Part shown: positions 40,321 to 54,326 of the stretch, in pieces
Position numbering within the stretch: the stretch's first letter is position 1
Layout of the letters: the number at the start of each line of letters is the position of its first letter
NCBI GenBank assembly: GCA_964036665.1
Contig: OZ038526.1
Span: 15,934,001 to 15,998,000, forward strand
Direction: 5' to 3'
Origin: Gordius sp. MW1
Lineage: Eukaryota > Nematomorpha > Gordioida > Gordea > Gordiidae
Length of the DNA stretch: 64,000 nucleotides
Program-made: the position numbers and the translations under genes
The notes under the pieces: model-generated
What the model was told of the DNA's origin: nothing
Database searches by the model: none
The model's input: the letters and a program-made list of their open reading frames with translations, nothing else

Positions 40321-43300
40321 TAGAATCGAAAAAAATAAATATTTTTACCTCAAAATTTTTCACATATTTTTCTAAGAACCGTATTCATCCGATGAAAGTT
40401 GTCGTTTTCAGACGTGGTTTCTATTATCCCAAGTAAAAATTTATCAGAATCTAAAAACTATTACTTTGAAATCTTGATCGCATAGAGCAGTTTTCAAAAA
40501 TTAAGCACTCACGTTGCGATACAACAAACTAATCGCAACAATAAAACGTTGTCTTTTGTCAAAATGATAGTTCTCGCAGCTTAAAACCTCTTTTCGGAAG
40601 TCAATCGAGGATAATAGGATTCTCAAATTGGCTTACTTTTATATATTATTTCATGCTCTTTCACATAGAATCGAAAAAAATAAATTTTACCTCAAAATTT
40701 TTCACATATTTTTCTAAGAACCGTATTCATCCGATGAAAGTTGTCGTTTTCAGACGTGGTTTCTATGATCCCAAGTAAAAATTTATCAGAATCTAAAAAC
40801 TATTACTTTGAAATCATGATCGCATAGAGCAGTTTTCAAAAATTAAGCACTCACGTTGCGATACAACAAACTAATCGCAACAATAAAACGTTGTCTTTTG
40901 TCAAAATGATAGTTCTCGCAGCTTAAAACCTCTTTTCGGAAGTCAATCGAGGATAATAGGATTCTCAAATTGGCTTACTTTTATATATTTTTTCATGCTG
41001 TTTCACATAGAATCGAAAAAAATAAATATTTTTACCTCAAAATTTTTCACATATTTTTCTTTGAACCGTATTCATCCGATGAAAGTTGTCGTTTTCAGAC
41101 GTGGTTTCTATGATCCCAAGTAAAAATTTATCAGAATCTAAAAACTATTACTTTGAAATCATGATCGCATAGAGCAGTTTTCAAAAATTAAGCACTCACG
41201 TTGCGATACAACAAACTAATCGCAACAATAAAACGTTGTCTTTTGTCAAAATGATAGTTCTCGCAGCTTAAAACCTCTTTTCGGAAGTCAATCGAGGATA
41301 ATAGGATTCTCAAATTGGCTTACTTTTATATATTTTTTCATGCTTTTTCACATAGAATCGAAAAAAATAAATATTTTTACCTCAAAATTTTTCACATATT
41401 TTTCTAAGAACCGTATTCATCCGATGAAAGTTGTCGTTTTCAGACGTGGTTTCTATTATCCCAAGTAAAAATTTATCAGAATCTAAAAACTATTACTTTG
41501 AAATCTTGATCGCATAGAGCAGTTTTCAAAAATTAAGCACTCACGTTGCGATACAACAAACTAATCGCAACAATAAAACGTTGTCTTTTGTCAAAATGAT
41601 AATTCTCGCAGCTTAAAACCTCTTTTCGGAAGTCAATCGAGGATAATAGGATTCTCAAATTGGCTTACTTTTATATATTTTTTCATGCTTTTTCACATAG
41701 AATCGAAAAAAATAAATATTTTTACCTCAAATTTTTCACATATTTTTCTTTGAACCGTATTCATCCGATGAAAGTTGTCGTTTTCAGACGTGGTTTCTAT
41801 GATCCCAAGTAAAAATTTATCAGAATCTAAAAACTATTACTTTGAAATAATGATCGCATAGAGCAGTTTTCAAAAATTAAGCACTCACGTTGCGATACAA
41901 CAAACTAATCGCAACAATAAAACGTTGTCTTTTGTCAAAATGATAGTTCTCGCAGCTTAAAACCTCTTTTCGGAAGTCAATCGAGGATAATAGGATTCTC
42001 AAATTGGCTTACTTTTATATATTTTTTCATGCTTTTTCACATAGAATCGAAAAAAATAAATATTTTTACGTCAAAATTTTTCACATATTTTTCTAAGAAC
42101 CGTATTCATCCGATGAAAGTTGTCGTTTTCAGACGTGGTTTCTATGATCCCAAGTAAAAACTTATCAGAATCTAAAAACTATTAATTTGAAATCATGATC
42201 GCATAGAGCAGTTTTCAAAAATTAAGCACTCACGTTGCGATACAACAAACTAATCGCAACAATAAAACGTTGTCTTTTGTAAAAAATGATAATTCTCGCA
42301 GCTTAAAACCTCTTTTCGGAAGTCATTCGAGGATAATAGGATTCTCAAATTGGCTTACTTTTATATATTTTTTCATGCTTTTTCACATAGAATCGAAAAA
42401 AATAAATATTTTTACCTCAAAATTTTTCACATATTTTTCTAAGAACCGTATTCATCCGATGAAAGTTGTCGTTTTCAGACGTGGTTTCTATTATCCCAAG
42501 TAAAAATTTATCAGAATCTAAAAACTATTACTTTGAAATCTTGATCGCATAGAGCAGTTTTCAAAAATTAAGCACTCACGTTGCGATACAACAAACTAAT
42601 CGCAACAATAAAACGTTGTCTTTTGTCAAAATGATAGTTCTCGCAGCTTAAAACCTCTTTTCGGAAGTCAATCGAGGATAATAGGATTCTCAAATTGGCT
42701 TACTTTTATATATTATTTCATGCTCTTTCACATAGAATCGAAAAAAATAAATTTTACCTCAAAATTTTTCACATATTTTTCTAAGAACCGTATTCATCCG
42801 ATGAAAGTTGTCGTTTTCAGACGTGGTTTCTATGATCCCAAGTAAAAATTTATCAGAATCTAAAAACTATTACTTTGAAATCATGATCGCATAGAGCAGT
42901 TTTCAAAAATTAAGCACTCACGTTGCGATACAACAAACTAATCGCAACAATAAAACGTTGTCTTTTGTCAAAATGATAGTTCTCGCAGCTTAAAACCTCT
43001 TTTCGGAAGTCAATCGAGGATAATAGGATTCTCAAATTGGCTTACTTTTATATATTTTTTCATGCTGTTTCACATAGAATCGAAAAAAATAAATATTTTT
43101 ACCTCAAAATTTTTCACATATTTTTCTTTGAACCGTATTCATCCGATGAAAGTTGTCGTTTTCAGACGTGGTTTCTATGATCCCAAGTAAAAATTTATCA
43201 GAATCTAAAAACTATTACTTTGAAATCATGATCGCATAGAGCAGTTTTCAAAAATTAAGCACTCACGTTGCGATACAACAAACTAATCGCAACAATAAAA

Positions 43301-44454
43301 CGTTGTCTTTTGTCAAAATGATAGTTCTCGCAGCTTAAAACCTCTTTTCGGAAGTCAATCGAGGATAATAGGATTCTCAAATTGGCTTACTTTTATATAT
43401 TTTTTCATGCTTTTTCACATAGAATCGAAAAAAATAAATATTTTTACCTCAAAATTTTTCACATATTTTTCTAAGAACCGTATTCATCCGATGAAAGTTG
43501 TCGTTTTCAGACGTGGTTTCTATTATCCCAAGTAAAAATTTATCAGAATCTAAAAACTATTACTTTGAAATCTTGATCGCATAGAGCAGTTTTCAAAAAT
43601 TAAGCACTCACGTTGCGATACAACAAACTAATCGCAACAATAAAACGTTGTCTTTTGTCAAAATGATAATTCTCGCAGCTTAAAACCTCTTTTCGGAAGT
43701 CAATCGAGGATAATAGGATTCTCAAATTGGCTTACTTTTATATATTTTTTCATGCTTTTTCACATAGAATCGAAAAAAATAAATATTTTTACCTCAAATT
43801 TTTCACATATTTTTCTTTGAACCGTATTCATCCGATGAAAGTTGTCGTTTTCAGACGTGGTTTCTATGATCCCAAGTAAAAATTTATCAGAATCTAAAAA
43901 CTATTACTTTGAAATAATGATCGCATAGAGCAGTTTTCAAAAATTAAGCACTCACGTTGCGATACAACAAACTAATCGCAACAATAAAACGTTGTCTTTT
44001 GTCAAAATGATAGTTCTCGCAGCTTAAAACCTCTTTTCGGAAGTCAATCGAGGATAATAGGATTCTCAAATTGGCTTACTTTTATATATTTTTTCATGCT
44101 TTTTCACATAGAATCGAAAAAAATAAATATTTTTACGTCAAAATTTTTCACATATTTTTCTAAGAACCGTATTCATCCGATGAAAGTTGTCGTTTTCAGA
44201 CGTGGTTTCTATGATCCCAAGTAAAAACTTATCAGAATCTAAAAACTATTAATTTGAAATCATGATCGCATAGAGCAGTTTTCAAAAATTAAGCACTCAC
44301 GTTGCGATACAACAAACTAATCGCAACAATAAAACGTTGTCTTTTGTAAAAAATGATAATTCTCGCAGCTTAAAACCTCTTTTCGGAAGTCATTCGAGGA
44401 TAATAGGATTCTCAAATTGGCTTACTTTTATATATTTTTTCATGCTTTTTCACA
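40321..44454 (+). repeat. 2067-bp (6-monomer) tandem duplication
   Basis: Copy 1 is about 40321-42387 and copy 2 about 42388-44454. Markers 2067 bp apart: tattatttca at 40644 and 42711, atgctgtttc at 40995 and 43062, and gtaaaaaatg at 42279 and 44346. The left limit is set by cacgtagaatcg against cacatagaatcg. The match on the right ends near 42488/44555, where tattatccc faces tatgatccc. Confidence 0.85.
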
Positions 44455-47378
44455 TAGAATCGAAAAAAATAAATATTTTTACCTCAAAATTTTTCACATA
44501 TTTTTCTAAGAACCGTATTCATCCGATGAAAGTTGTCGTTTTCAGACGTGGTTTCTATGATCCCAAGTAAAAATTTATCAGAATCTAAAAACTATTACTT
44601 TGAAATAATGATCGCATAGAGCAGTTTTCAAAAATTAAGCACTCACGTTGCGATACAACAAACTAATCGCAACAATAAAACGTTGTCTTTTGTCAAAATG
44701 ATAGTTCTCGCAGCTTAAAACCTCTTTTCGGAAGTCAATCGAGGATAATAGGATTCTCAAATTGGCTTACTTTTATATATTTTTTCATGCTCTTTCACAT
44801 AGAATCGAAAAAAATAAATATTTTTACCTCAAAATGTTTCACCTATTTTTCTAAGAACCGTATTCATCCGATGAAAGTTGTCGTTTTCAGACGTGGTTTC
44901 TATGATCCCAAGTAAAAATTTATCAGAATTTAAAAACTATTACTTTGAAATCATGATCGCATAGAGCAGTTTTCAAAAATTAAGCACTCACGTTGCGATA
45001 CAACAAACTAGTCGCAACAATAAAACGTTGTCTTTTGTCAAAATGATAGTTCTCGCAGCTTAAAACCTCTTTTCGGAAGTCAATCGAGGATAATAGGATT
45101 CTCAAATTGAATTACTTTATATATTTTTTCATGCTCTTTCACATAGAATCGAAAAAAATAAATATTTTTACCTCAAAATTTTTCACATATTTTTCTTTGA
45201 ACCGTATTCATCCGATGAAAGTTGTCGTTTTCAGACGTGGTTTCTATGATCCCAAGTAAAAATTTATCAGAATCTAAAAACTATTACTTTGAAATCATGA
45301 TCGCATAGAGCAGTTTTCAAAAATTAAGCACTCACGTTGCGATACAACAAACTAATCGCAACAATAAAACGTTGTCTTTTGTCAAAATGATAGTTCTCGC
45401 AGCTTAAAACCTCTTTTCGGAAGTCAATCGAGGATAATAGGATTCTCAAATTGGCTTACTTTTATATATTTTTTCATGCTTTTTCACATAGAATCGAAAA
45501 AAATAAATATTTTTACCTCAAAATTTTTCACATATTTTTCTAAGAACCGTATTCATCCGATGAAAGTTGTCGTTTTCAGACGTGGTTTCTATTATCCCAA
45601 GTAAAAATTTATCAGAATCTAAAAACTATTACTTTGAAATCTTGATCGCATAGAGCAGTTTTCAAAAATTAAGCACTCACGTTGCGATACAACAAACTAA
45701 TCGCAACAATAAAACGTTGTCTTTTGTCAAAATGATAATTCTCGCAGCTTAAAACCTCTTTTCGGAAGTCAATCGAGGATAATAGGATTCTCAAATTGGC
45801 TTACTTTTATATATTTTTTCATGCTTTTTCACATAGAATCGAAAAAAATAAATATTTTTACCTCAAATTTTTCACATATTTTTCTTTGAACCGTATTCAT
45901 CCGATGAAAGTTGTCGTTTTCAGACGTGGTTTCTATGATCCCAAGTAAAAATTTATCAGAATCTAAAAACTATTACTTTGAAATAATGATCGCATAGAGC
46001 AGTTTTCAAAAATTAAGCACTCACGTTGCGATACAACAAACTAATCGCAACAATAAAACGTTGTCTTTTGTCAAAATGATAGTTCTCGCAGCTTAAAACC
46101 TCTTTTCGGAAGTCAATCGAGGATAATAGGATTCTCAAATTGGCTTACTTTTATATATTTTTTCATGCTTTTTCACATAGAATCGAAAAAAATAAATATT
46201 TTTACGTCAAAATTTTTCACATATTTTTCTAAGAACCGTATTCATCCGATGAAAGTTGTCGTTTTCAGACGTGGTTTCTATGATCCCAAGTAAAAACTTA
46301 TCAGAATCTAAAAACTATTAATTTGAAATCATGATCGCATAGAGCAGTTTTCAAAAATTAAGCACTCACGTTGCGATACAACAAACTAATCGCAACAATA
46401 AAACGTTGTCTTTTGTAAAAAATGATAATTCTCGCAGCTTAAAACCTCTTTTCGGAAGTCATTCGAGGATAATAGGATTCTCAAATTGGCTTACTTTTAT
46501 ATATTTTTTCATGCTTTTTCACATAGAATCGAAAAAAATAAATATTTTTACCTCAAAATTTTTCACATATTTTTCTAAGAACCGTATTCATCCGATGAAA
46601 GTTGTCGTTTTCAGACGTGGTTTCTATGATCCCAAGTAAAAATTTATCAGAATCTAAAAACTATTACTTTGAAATAATGATCGCATAGAGCAGTTTTCAA
46701 AAATTAAGCACTCACGTTGCGATACAACAAACTAATCGCAACAATAAAACGTTGTCTTTTGTCAAAATGATAGTTCTCGCAGCTTAAAACCTCTTTTCGG
46801 AAGTCAATCGAGGATAATAGGATTCTCAAATTGGCTTACTTTTATATATTTTTTCATGCTCTTTCACATAGAATCGAAAAAAATAAATATTTTTACCTCA
46901 AAATGTTTCACCTATTTTTCTAAGAACCGTATTCATCCGATGAAAGTTGTCGTTTTCAGACGTGGTTTCTATGATCCCAAGTAAAAATTTATCAGAATTT
47001 AAAAACTATTACTTTGAAATCATGATCGCATAGAGCAGTTTTCAAAAATTAAGCACTCACGTTGCGATACAACAAACTAGTCGCAACAATAAAACGTTGT
47101 CTTTTGTCAAAATGATAGTTCTCGCAGCTTAAAACCTCTTTTCGGAAGTCAATCGAGGATAATAGGATTCTCAAATTGAATTACTTTATATATTTTTTCA
47201 TGCTCTTTCACATAGAATCGAAAAAAATAAATATTTTTACCTCAAAATTTTTCACATATTTTTCTTTGAACCGTATTCATCCGATGAAAGTTGTCGTTTT
47301 CAGACGTGGTTTCTATGATCCCAAGTAAAAATTTATCAGAATCTAAAAACTATTACTTTGAAATCATGATCGCATAGA
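43067..47378 (+). repeat. 2069-bp (6-monomer) tandem duplication overlapping the 2067-bp one
   Basis: Copy 1 is about 43067-45135 and copy 2 about 45136-47204, with similarity to 47378. Markers 2069 bp apart: gtaaaaaatg at 44346 and 46415, aaaatgtttcacctatt near 44834 and 46903, aaactagtcgcaac near 45007 and 47076. It ends where agagcag (45310) faces agatcag (47379). It uses part of copy 2 of the 2067-bp duplication, so it followed that event. Confidence 0.85.
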
Positions 47379-47434
47379 TCAGTTTTCAAAAATTAAGCAC
47401 TCACGTTGCGATACAACAAACTAATCGCAACAAT

Positions 47435-50400
47435 AAAACGTTGTCTTTTGTCAAAATGATAGTCCTCGCAGCTTAAAACCTCTTTTCGGAAGTCAATCGA
47501 GGATAATAGGATTCTCAAATTGGCTTACTTTTATATATTTTTTCATGCTCTTTCACAGAGAATCGAAAAAATAAATATTTTTACCTCAAAATTTTTCACA
47601 TATTTTTCTTTGAACCGTATTCATCCGATGAAAGTTGTCGTTTTCAGACGTGGTTTCTATGATCCCAAGTAAAAATTTATCAGAATCTAAAAACTATTAC
47701 TTTGAAATCATGATCGCATAGAGCAGTTTTCAAAAATTAAGCACTATTTTGCGATACAACAAACTAATCGCAACAATAAAACGTTGTCTTTTGTCAAAAT
47801 GATAGTTCTCGCAGCTTAAAACCTCTTTTCGGAAGTCAATCGAGGATAATAGGATTCTCAAATTGGCTTACTTTTATATATTTTTTCATGCTCTTTCACA
47901 GAAAATCGAAAAAAATAAATATTTTTACCTCAAAATTTTTCACATATTTTTGTTTGAACCGTATTCATCCGATGAAAGTTGTCGTTTTCAGACGTGGCTT
48001 CTATGATCCCAAGTAAATATTTATAAGAATCTAAAAACTATTACTTTGAAATCATGATCGCATAGAGCAGTTTTCAAAAATTAAGATCTCACGTTGCGAT
48101 ACAACAAACTAATCGCAACAATAAAGCGTTGTCTTTTGTCAAAATGATAGTTCTCGCAGCTTAAAACCTCTTTTCAGAAGTCAATCGAGGATAATAGGAT
48201 TCTCAAATTGACTTACTTTTATATATTTTTTCATGCTCTTTCACATAGAATCGAAAAAAACCAATATTTTTGCCTCAAAATTTTTCGCATATTTTTCTTT
48301 GAACCGTATTCATCCGGTGAAAGTTGTCGTTTTTAGACGTGGTTTCTATAATCCCAAGTAAAAATTTATCAGAATCTAAAAACTATTACTTTGAAATCAT
48401 GATCGCATAGAGCAGTTTTCAAAAATTAAGCACTCACGTTGCGATACAACAAACTAATCGCAACAATAAAACGTTGTCTTTTGTCAAAATGATAGTTCTA
48501 GCAGCTTAAAACCTCTTTTCGGAAGTCAATCGAGGATAATAGGATTCTCAAATTAACTTACTTTTATATATTTTTTCATGCTCTTTCACATAGAATCGAA
48601 AAAAAATAAATATATTTTAACCTCAAAATCTTTCACATATTTTTCTTTGAACCGTATTCATCCGATGAAAGTTGTCGTTTTCAGACGTGGTTTCTATGAT
48701 CCCAAGTAAAAATTTATCAGAATCTAAAAACTATTACTTTGAAATCATGATCGCATAGAGCAGTTTTCAAAAATTAAGCACTACGTTGCGATACAACAAA
48801 CTAATCGCAACAATAAAACGTTGTCTTTTGTCAAAATGATAGTTCTCGCAGCTTAAAACCTCTTTTCGGAAGTCAATCGAGGATAATAGGATTCTCAAAT
48901 TGAATTACTTTATATATTTTTTCATGCTCTTTCACATAGAATCGAAAAAAATAAATATTTTTACCTGAAAATTTTTCACATATTTTTCTTTGAACCGTAT
49001 TCATCCGATGAAAGTTGTCGTTTTCAGACGTGGTTTCTATGATCCCAAGTAAAAATTTATCAGAATCTAAAAACTATTACTTTGAAATCATGATCGCATA
49101 GAGCAGTTTTCAAAAATTAAGCACTCACGTTGCGATACAACAAACTAATCGCAACAATAAAACGTTGTCTTTTGTCAAAATGATAGTCCTCGCAGCTTAA
49201 AACCTCTTTTCGGAAGTCAATCGAGGATAATAGGATTCTCAAATTGGCTTACTTTTATATATTTTTTCATGCTCTTTCACAGAGAATCGAAAAAATAAAT
49301 ATTTTTACCTCAAAATTTTTCACATATTTTTCTTTGAACCGTATTCATCCGATGAAAGTTGTCGTTTTCAGACGTGGTTTCTATGATCCCAAGTAAAAAT
49401 TTATCAGAATCTAAAAACTATTACTTTGAAATCATGATCGCATAGAGCAGTTTTCAAAAATTAAGCACTATTTTGCGATACAACAAACTAATCGCAACAA
49501 TAAAACGTTGTCTTTTGTCAAAATGATAGTTCTCGCAGCTTAAAACCTCTTTTCGGAAGTCAATCGAGGATAATAGGATTCTCAAATTGGCTTACTCTTA
49601 TATATTTTTTCATGCTCTTTAACAGAGAATCGAAAAAAATAAATATTTTTACCTCAAAATTTTTCACATATTTTTGTTTGAACCGTATTCATCCGATGAA
49701 AGTTGTCGTTTTCAGACGTGGCTTCTATGATCCCAAGTAAAAATTTATAAGAATCTAAAAACTATTACTTTGAAATCATGATCGCATAGAGCAGTTTTCA
49801 AAAATTAAGATCTCACGTTGCGATACAACAAACTAATCGCAACAATAAAGCGTTGTCTTTTGTCAAAATGATAGTTCTCGCAGCTTAAAACCTCTTTTCG
49901 GAAGTCAATCGAGGATAATAGGATTCTCAAATTGACTTACTTTTATATATTTTTTCATGCTCTATCACATAGAATCGAAAAAAATAAATATTTTTGCCTC
50001 AAAATTTTTCACATATTTTTCTTTGAACCGTATTCATCCGGTGAAAGTTGTCGTTTTTAGACGTGGTTTCTATAATCCCAAGTAAAAATTTATCAGAATC
50101 TAAAAACTATTACTTTGAAATCATAATCGCATAGAGCAGTTTTCAAAAATTAAGCACTCACGTTGCGATACAACAAACTAATCGCAACAATTAAACGTTG
50201 TCTTTTGTCAAAATGATAGTTCTCGCAGCTTAAAACCTCTTTTCGGAAGTCAATCGAGGATAAAAGGATTCTCAAATTGGCTTACTTTTATATATTTTTT
50301 CATGCTCTTTCACATAGAATCGAAAAAAATAAATATTTTTACCTCAATTTTTCACATATTTTTCTTAGAACCGTATTCATCCGATGAAAGTTGTCGTTTT

Positions 50401-53400
50401 CAGACGTGGTTTCTATGATCCCAAGTAAAAATTTATCAGAATCTAAAAACTATTACTTTGAAATCATGATCGCATAGAGCAGTTTTCAAAAATTAAGCAC
50501 TACGTTGCGATACAACAAACTAATCGCAACAATAAAACGTTGTCTTTTGTCAAAATGATAGTTCTCCCAGCTTACCTCTTTTCGGAAGTCAATCGAGGAT
50601 AAAAGGATTCTCAAATTGGCTTACTTTTATATATTTTTTCATGCTCTTTCACATAGAATCGAAAAAAATAAATATTTTTACCTCAATTTTTCACATATTT
50701 TTCTTAGAACCGTATTCATCCGATGAAAATTGTCGTTTTCAGACGTGGTTTCTAAGATCCGAAGTAAAAATTTATCAGAATCTAAAAACCATTACTTTGA
50801 AATCATGATCGCGTATAGCAGTTTTCAAAAATTAAGCACTAACGTTGCGATACAACAAACTAATCGCAAAACGTTGTCTTTTGTCAAAATGATAGTCCTC
50901 GCAGCTTAAAACCTCTTTTCGGAAGTCAATCGAGGATAATAGGATTCTCAAATTGGCTTACTTTTATATATTTTTTCATGCTCTTTCACAGAGAATCGAA
51001 AAAATAAATATTTTTACCTCAAAATTTTTCACATATTTTTCTTTGAACCGTATTCATCCGATGAAAGTTGTCGTTTTCAGACGTGGTTTCTATGATCCCA
51101 AGTAAAAATTTATCAGAATCTAAAAACTATTACTTTGAAATCATGATCGCATAGAGCAGTTTTCAAAAATTAAGCACTATTTTGCGATACAACAAACTAA
51201 TCGCAACAATAAAACGTTGTCTTTTGTCAAAATGATAGTTCTCGCAGCTTAAAACCTCTTTTCGGAAGTCAATCGAGGATAATAGGATTCTCAAATTGGC
51301 TTACTTTTATATATTTTTTTATGCTCTTTCACAGAAAATCGAAAAAAATAAATATTTTTACCTCAAAATTTTTCACATATTTTTGTTTGAACCGTATTCA
51401 TCCGATGAAAGTTGTCGTTTTCAGACGTGGCTTCTATGATCCCAAGTAAATATTTATAAGAATCTAAAAACTATTACTTTGAAATCATGATCGCATAGAG
51501 CAGTTTTCAAAAATTAAGATCTCACGTTGCGATACAACAAACTAATCGCAACAATAAAGCGTTGTCTTTTGTCAAAATGATAGTTCTCGCAGCTTAAAAC
51601 CTCTTTTCAGAAGTCAATCGAGGATAATAGGATTCTCAAATTGACTTACTTTTATATATTTTTTCATGCTCTTTCACATAGAATCGAAAAAAACCAATAT
51701 TTTTGCCTCAAAATTTTTCGCATATTTTTCTTTGAACCGTATTCATCCGGTGAAAGTTGTCGTTTTTAGACGTGGTTTCTATAATCCCAAGTAAAAATTT
51801 ATCAGAATCTAAAAACTATTACTTTGAAATCATGATCGCATAGAGCAGTTTTCAAAAATTAAGCACTCACGTTGCGATACAACAAACTAATCGCAACAAT
51901 AAAACGTTGTCTTTTGTCAAAATGATAGTTCTAGCAGCTTAAAACCTCTTTTCGGAAGTCAATCGAGGATAATAGGATTCTCAAATTAACTTACTTTTAT
52001 ATATTTTTTCATGCTCTTTCACATAGAATCGAAAAAAAATAAATATATTTTAACCTCAAAATCTTTCACATATTTTTCTTTGAACCGTATTCATCCGATG
52101 AAAGTTGTCGTTTTCAGACGTGGTTTCTATGATCCCAAGTAAAAATTTATCAGAATCTAAAAACTATTACTTTGAAATCATGATCGCATAGAGCAGTTTT
52201 CAAAAATTAAGCACTACGTTGCGATACAACAAACTAATCGCAACAATAAAACGTTGTCTTTTGTCAAAATGATAGTTCTCGCAGCTTAAAACCTCTTTTC
52301 GGAAGTCAATCGAGGATAATAGGATTCTCAAATTGAATTACTTTATATATTTTTTCATGCTCTTTCACATAGAATCGAAAAAAATAAATATTTTTACCTG
52401 AAAATTTTTCACATATTTTTCTTTGAACCGTATTCATCCGATGAAAGTTGTCGTTTTCAGACGTGGTTTCTATGATCCCAAGTAAAAATTTATCAGAATC
52501 TAAAAACTATTACTTTGAAATCATGATCGCATAGAGCAGTTTTCAAAAATTAAGCACTCACGTTGCGATACAACAAACTAATCGCAACAATAAAACGTTG
52601 TCTTTTGTCAAAATGATAGTCCTCGCAGCTTAAAACCTCTTTTCGGAAGTCAATCGAGGATAATAGGATTCTCAAATTGGCTTACTTTTATATATTTTTT
52701 CATGCTCTTTCACAGAGAATCGAAAAAATAAATATTTTTACCTCAAAATTTTTCACATATTTTTCTTTGAACCGTATTCATCCGATGAAAGTTGTCGTTT
52801 TCAGACGTGGTTTCTATGATCCCAAGTAAAAATTTATCAGAATCTAAAAACTATTACTTTGAAATCATGATCGCATAGAGCAGTTTTCAAAAATTAAGCA
52901 CTATTTTGCGATACAACAAACTAATCGCAACAATAAAACGTTGTCTTTTGTCAAAATGATAGTTCTCGCAGCTTAAAACCTCTTTTCGGAAGTCAATCGA
53001 GGATAATAGGATTCTCAAATTGGCTTACTCTTATATATTTTTTCATGCTCTTTAACAGAGAATCGAAAAAAATAAATATTTTTACCTCAAAATTTTTCAC
53101 ATATTTTTGTTTGAACCGTATTCATCCGATGAAAGTTGTCGTTTTCAGACGTGGCTTCTATGATCCCAAGTAAAAATTTATAAGAATCTAAAAACTATTA
53201 CTTTGAAATCATGATCGCATAGAGCAGTTTTCAAAAATTAAGATCTCACGTTGCGATACAACAAACTAATCGCAACAATAAAGCGTTGTCTTTTGTCAAA
53301 ATGATAGTTCTCGCAGCTTAAAACCTCTTTTCGGAAGTCAATCGAGGATAATAGGATTCTCAAATTGACTTACTTTTATATATTTTTTCATGCTCTATCA

Positions 53401-54300
53401 CATAGAATCGAAAAAAATAAATATTTTTGCCTCAAAATTTTTCACATATTTTTCTTTGAACCGTATTCATCCGGTGAAAGTTGTCGTTTTTAGACGTGGT
53501 TTCTATAATCCCAAGTAAAAATTTATCAGAATCTAAAAACTATTACTTTGAAATCATGATCGCATAGAGCAGTTTTCAAAAATTAAGCACTCACGTTGCG
53601 ATACAACAAACTAATCGCAACAATAAAACGTTGTCTTTTGTCAAAATGATAGTTCTCGCAGCTTAAAACCTCTTTTCGGAAGTCAATCGAGGATAAAAGG
53701 ATTCTCAAATTGGCTTACTTTTATATATTTTTTCATGCTCTTTCACATAGAATCGAAAAAAATAAATATTTTTACCTCAATTTTTCACATATTTTTCTTA
53801 GAACCGTATTCATCCGATGAAAGTTGTCGTTTTCAAACGTGGTTTCTATGATCCCAAGTAAAAATTTATCAGAATCTAAAAACTATTACTTTGAAATCAT
53901 GATCGCATAGAGCAGTTTTCAAAAATTAAGCACTACGTTGCGATACAACAAACTAATCGCAACAATAAAACGTTGTCTTTTGTCAAAATGATAGTTCTCC
54001 CAGCTTACCTCTTTTCGGAAGTCAATCGAGGATAAAAGGATTCTCAAATTGGCTTACTTTTATATATTTTTTCATGCTCTTTCACATAGAATCGAAAAAA
54101 ATAAATATTTTTACCTCAATTTTTCACATATTTTTCTTAGAACCGTATTCATCCGATGAAAATTGTCGTTTTCAGACGTGGTTTCTAAGATCCGAAGTAA
54201 AAATTTATCAGAATCTAAAAACCATTACTTTGAAATCATGATCGCGTATAGCAGTTTTCAAAAATTAAGCACTAACGTTGCGATACAACAAACTAATCGC
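47435..54300 (+). repeat. 3433-bp (10-monomer) tandem duplication with sharp ends
   Basis: Copy 1 is 47435-50867 and copy 2 is 50868-54300, with identity running 29 bp further to 54329. Markers exactly 3433 bp apart: agtcctcgca at 47461 and 50894, ctagcag near 48498 and 51931, gttctcccag at 50561 and 53994, and taatcgcaaa at 50861 and 54294. I noticed about four single-base differences (near 50129, 50191, 50393 and 47886 against their partners). Distinct unit types inside include tttttgtttgaacc/taagatctcacg units, tttttgcctc/ccggtgaaag units, tcaatttttcac units and a unit with ctcccagcttacctc. Confidence 0.92.
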
Positions 54301-54326
54301 AAAACGTTGTCTTTTGTCAAAATGAT

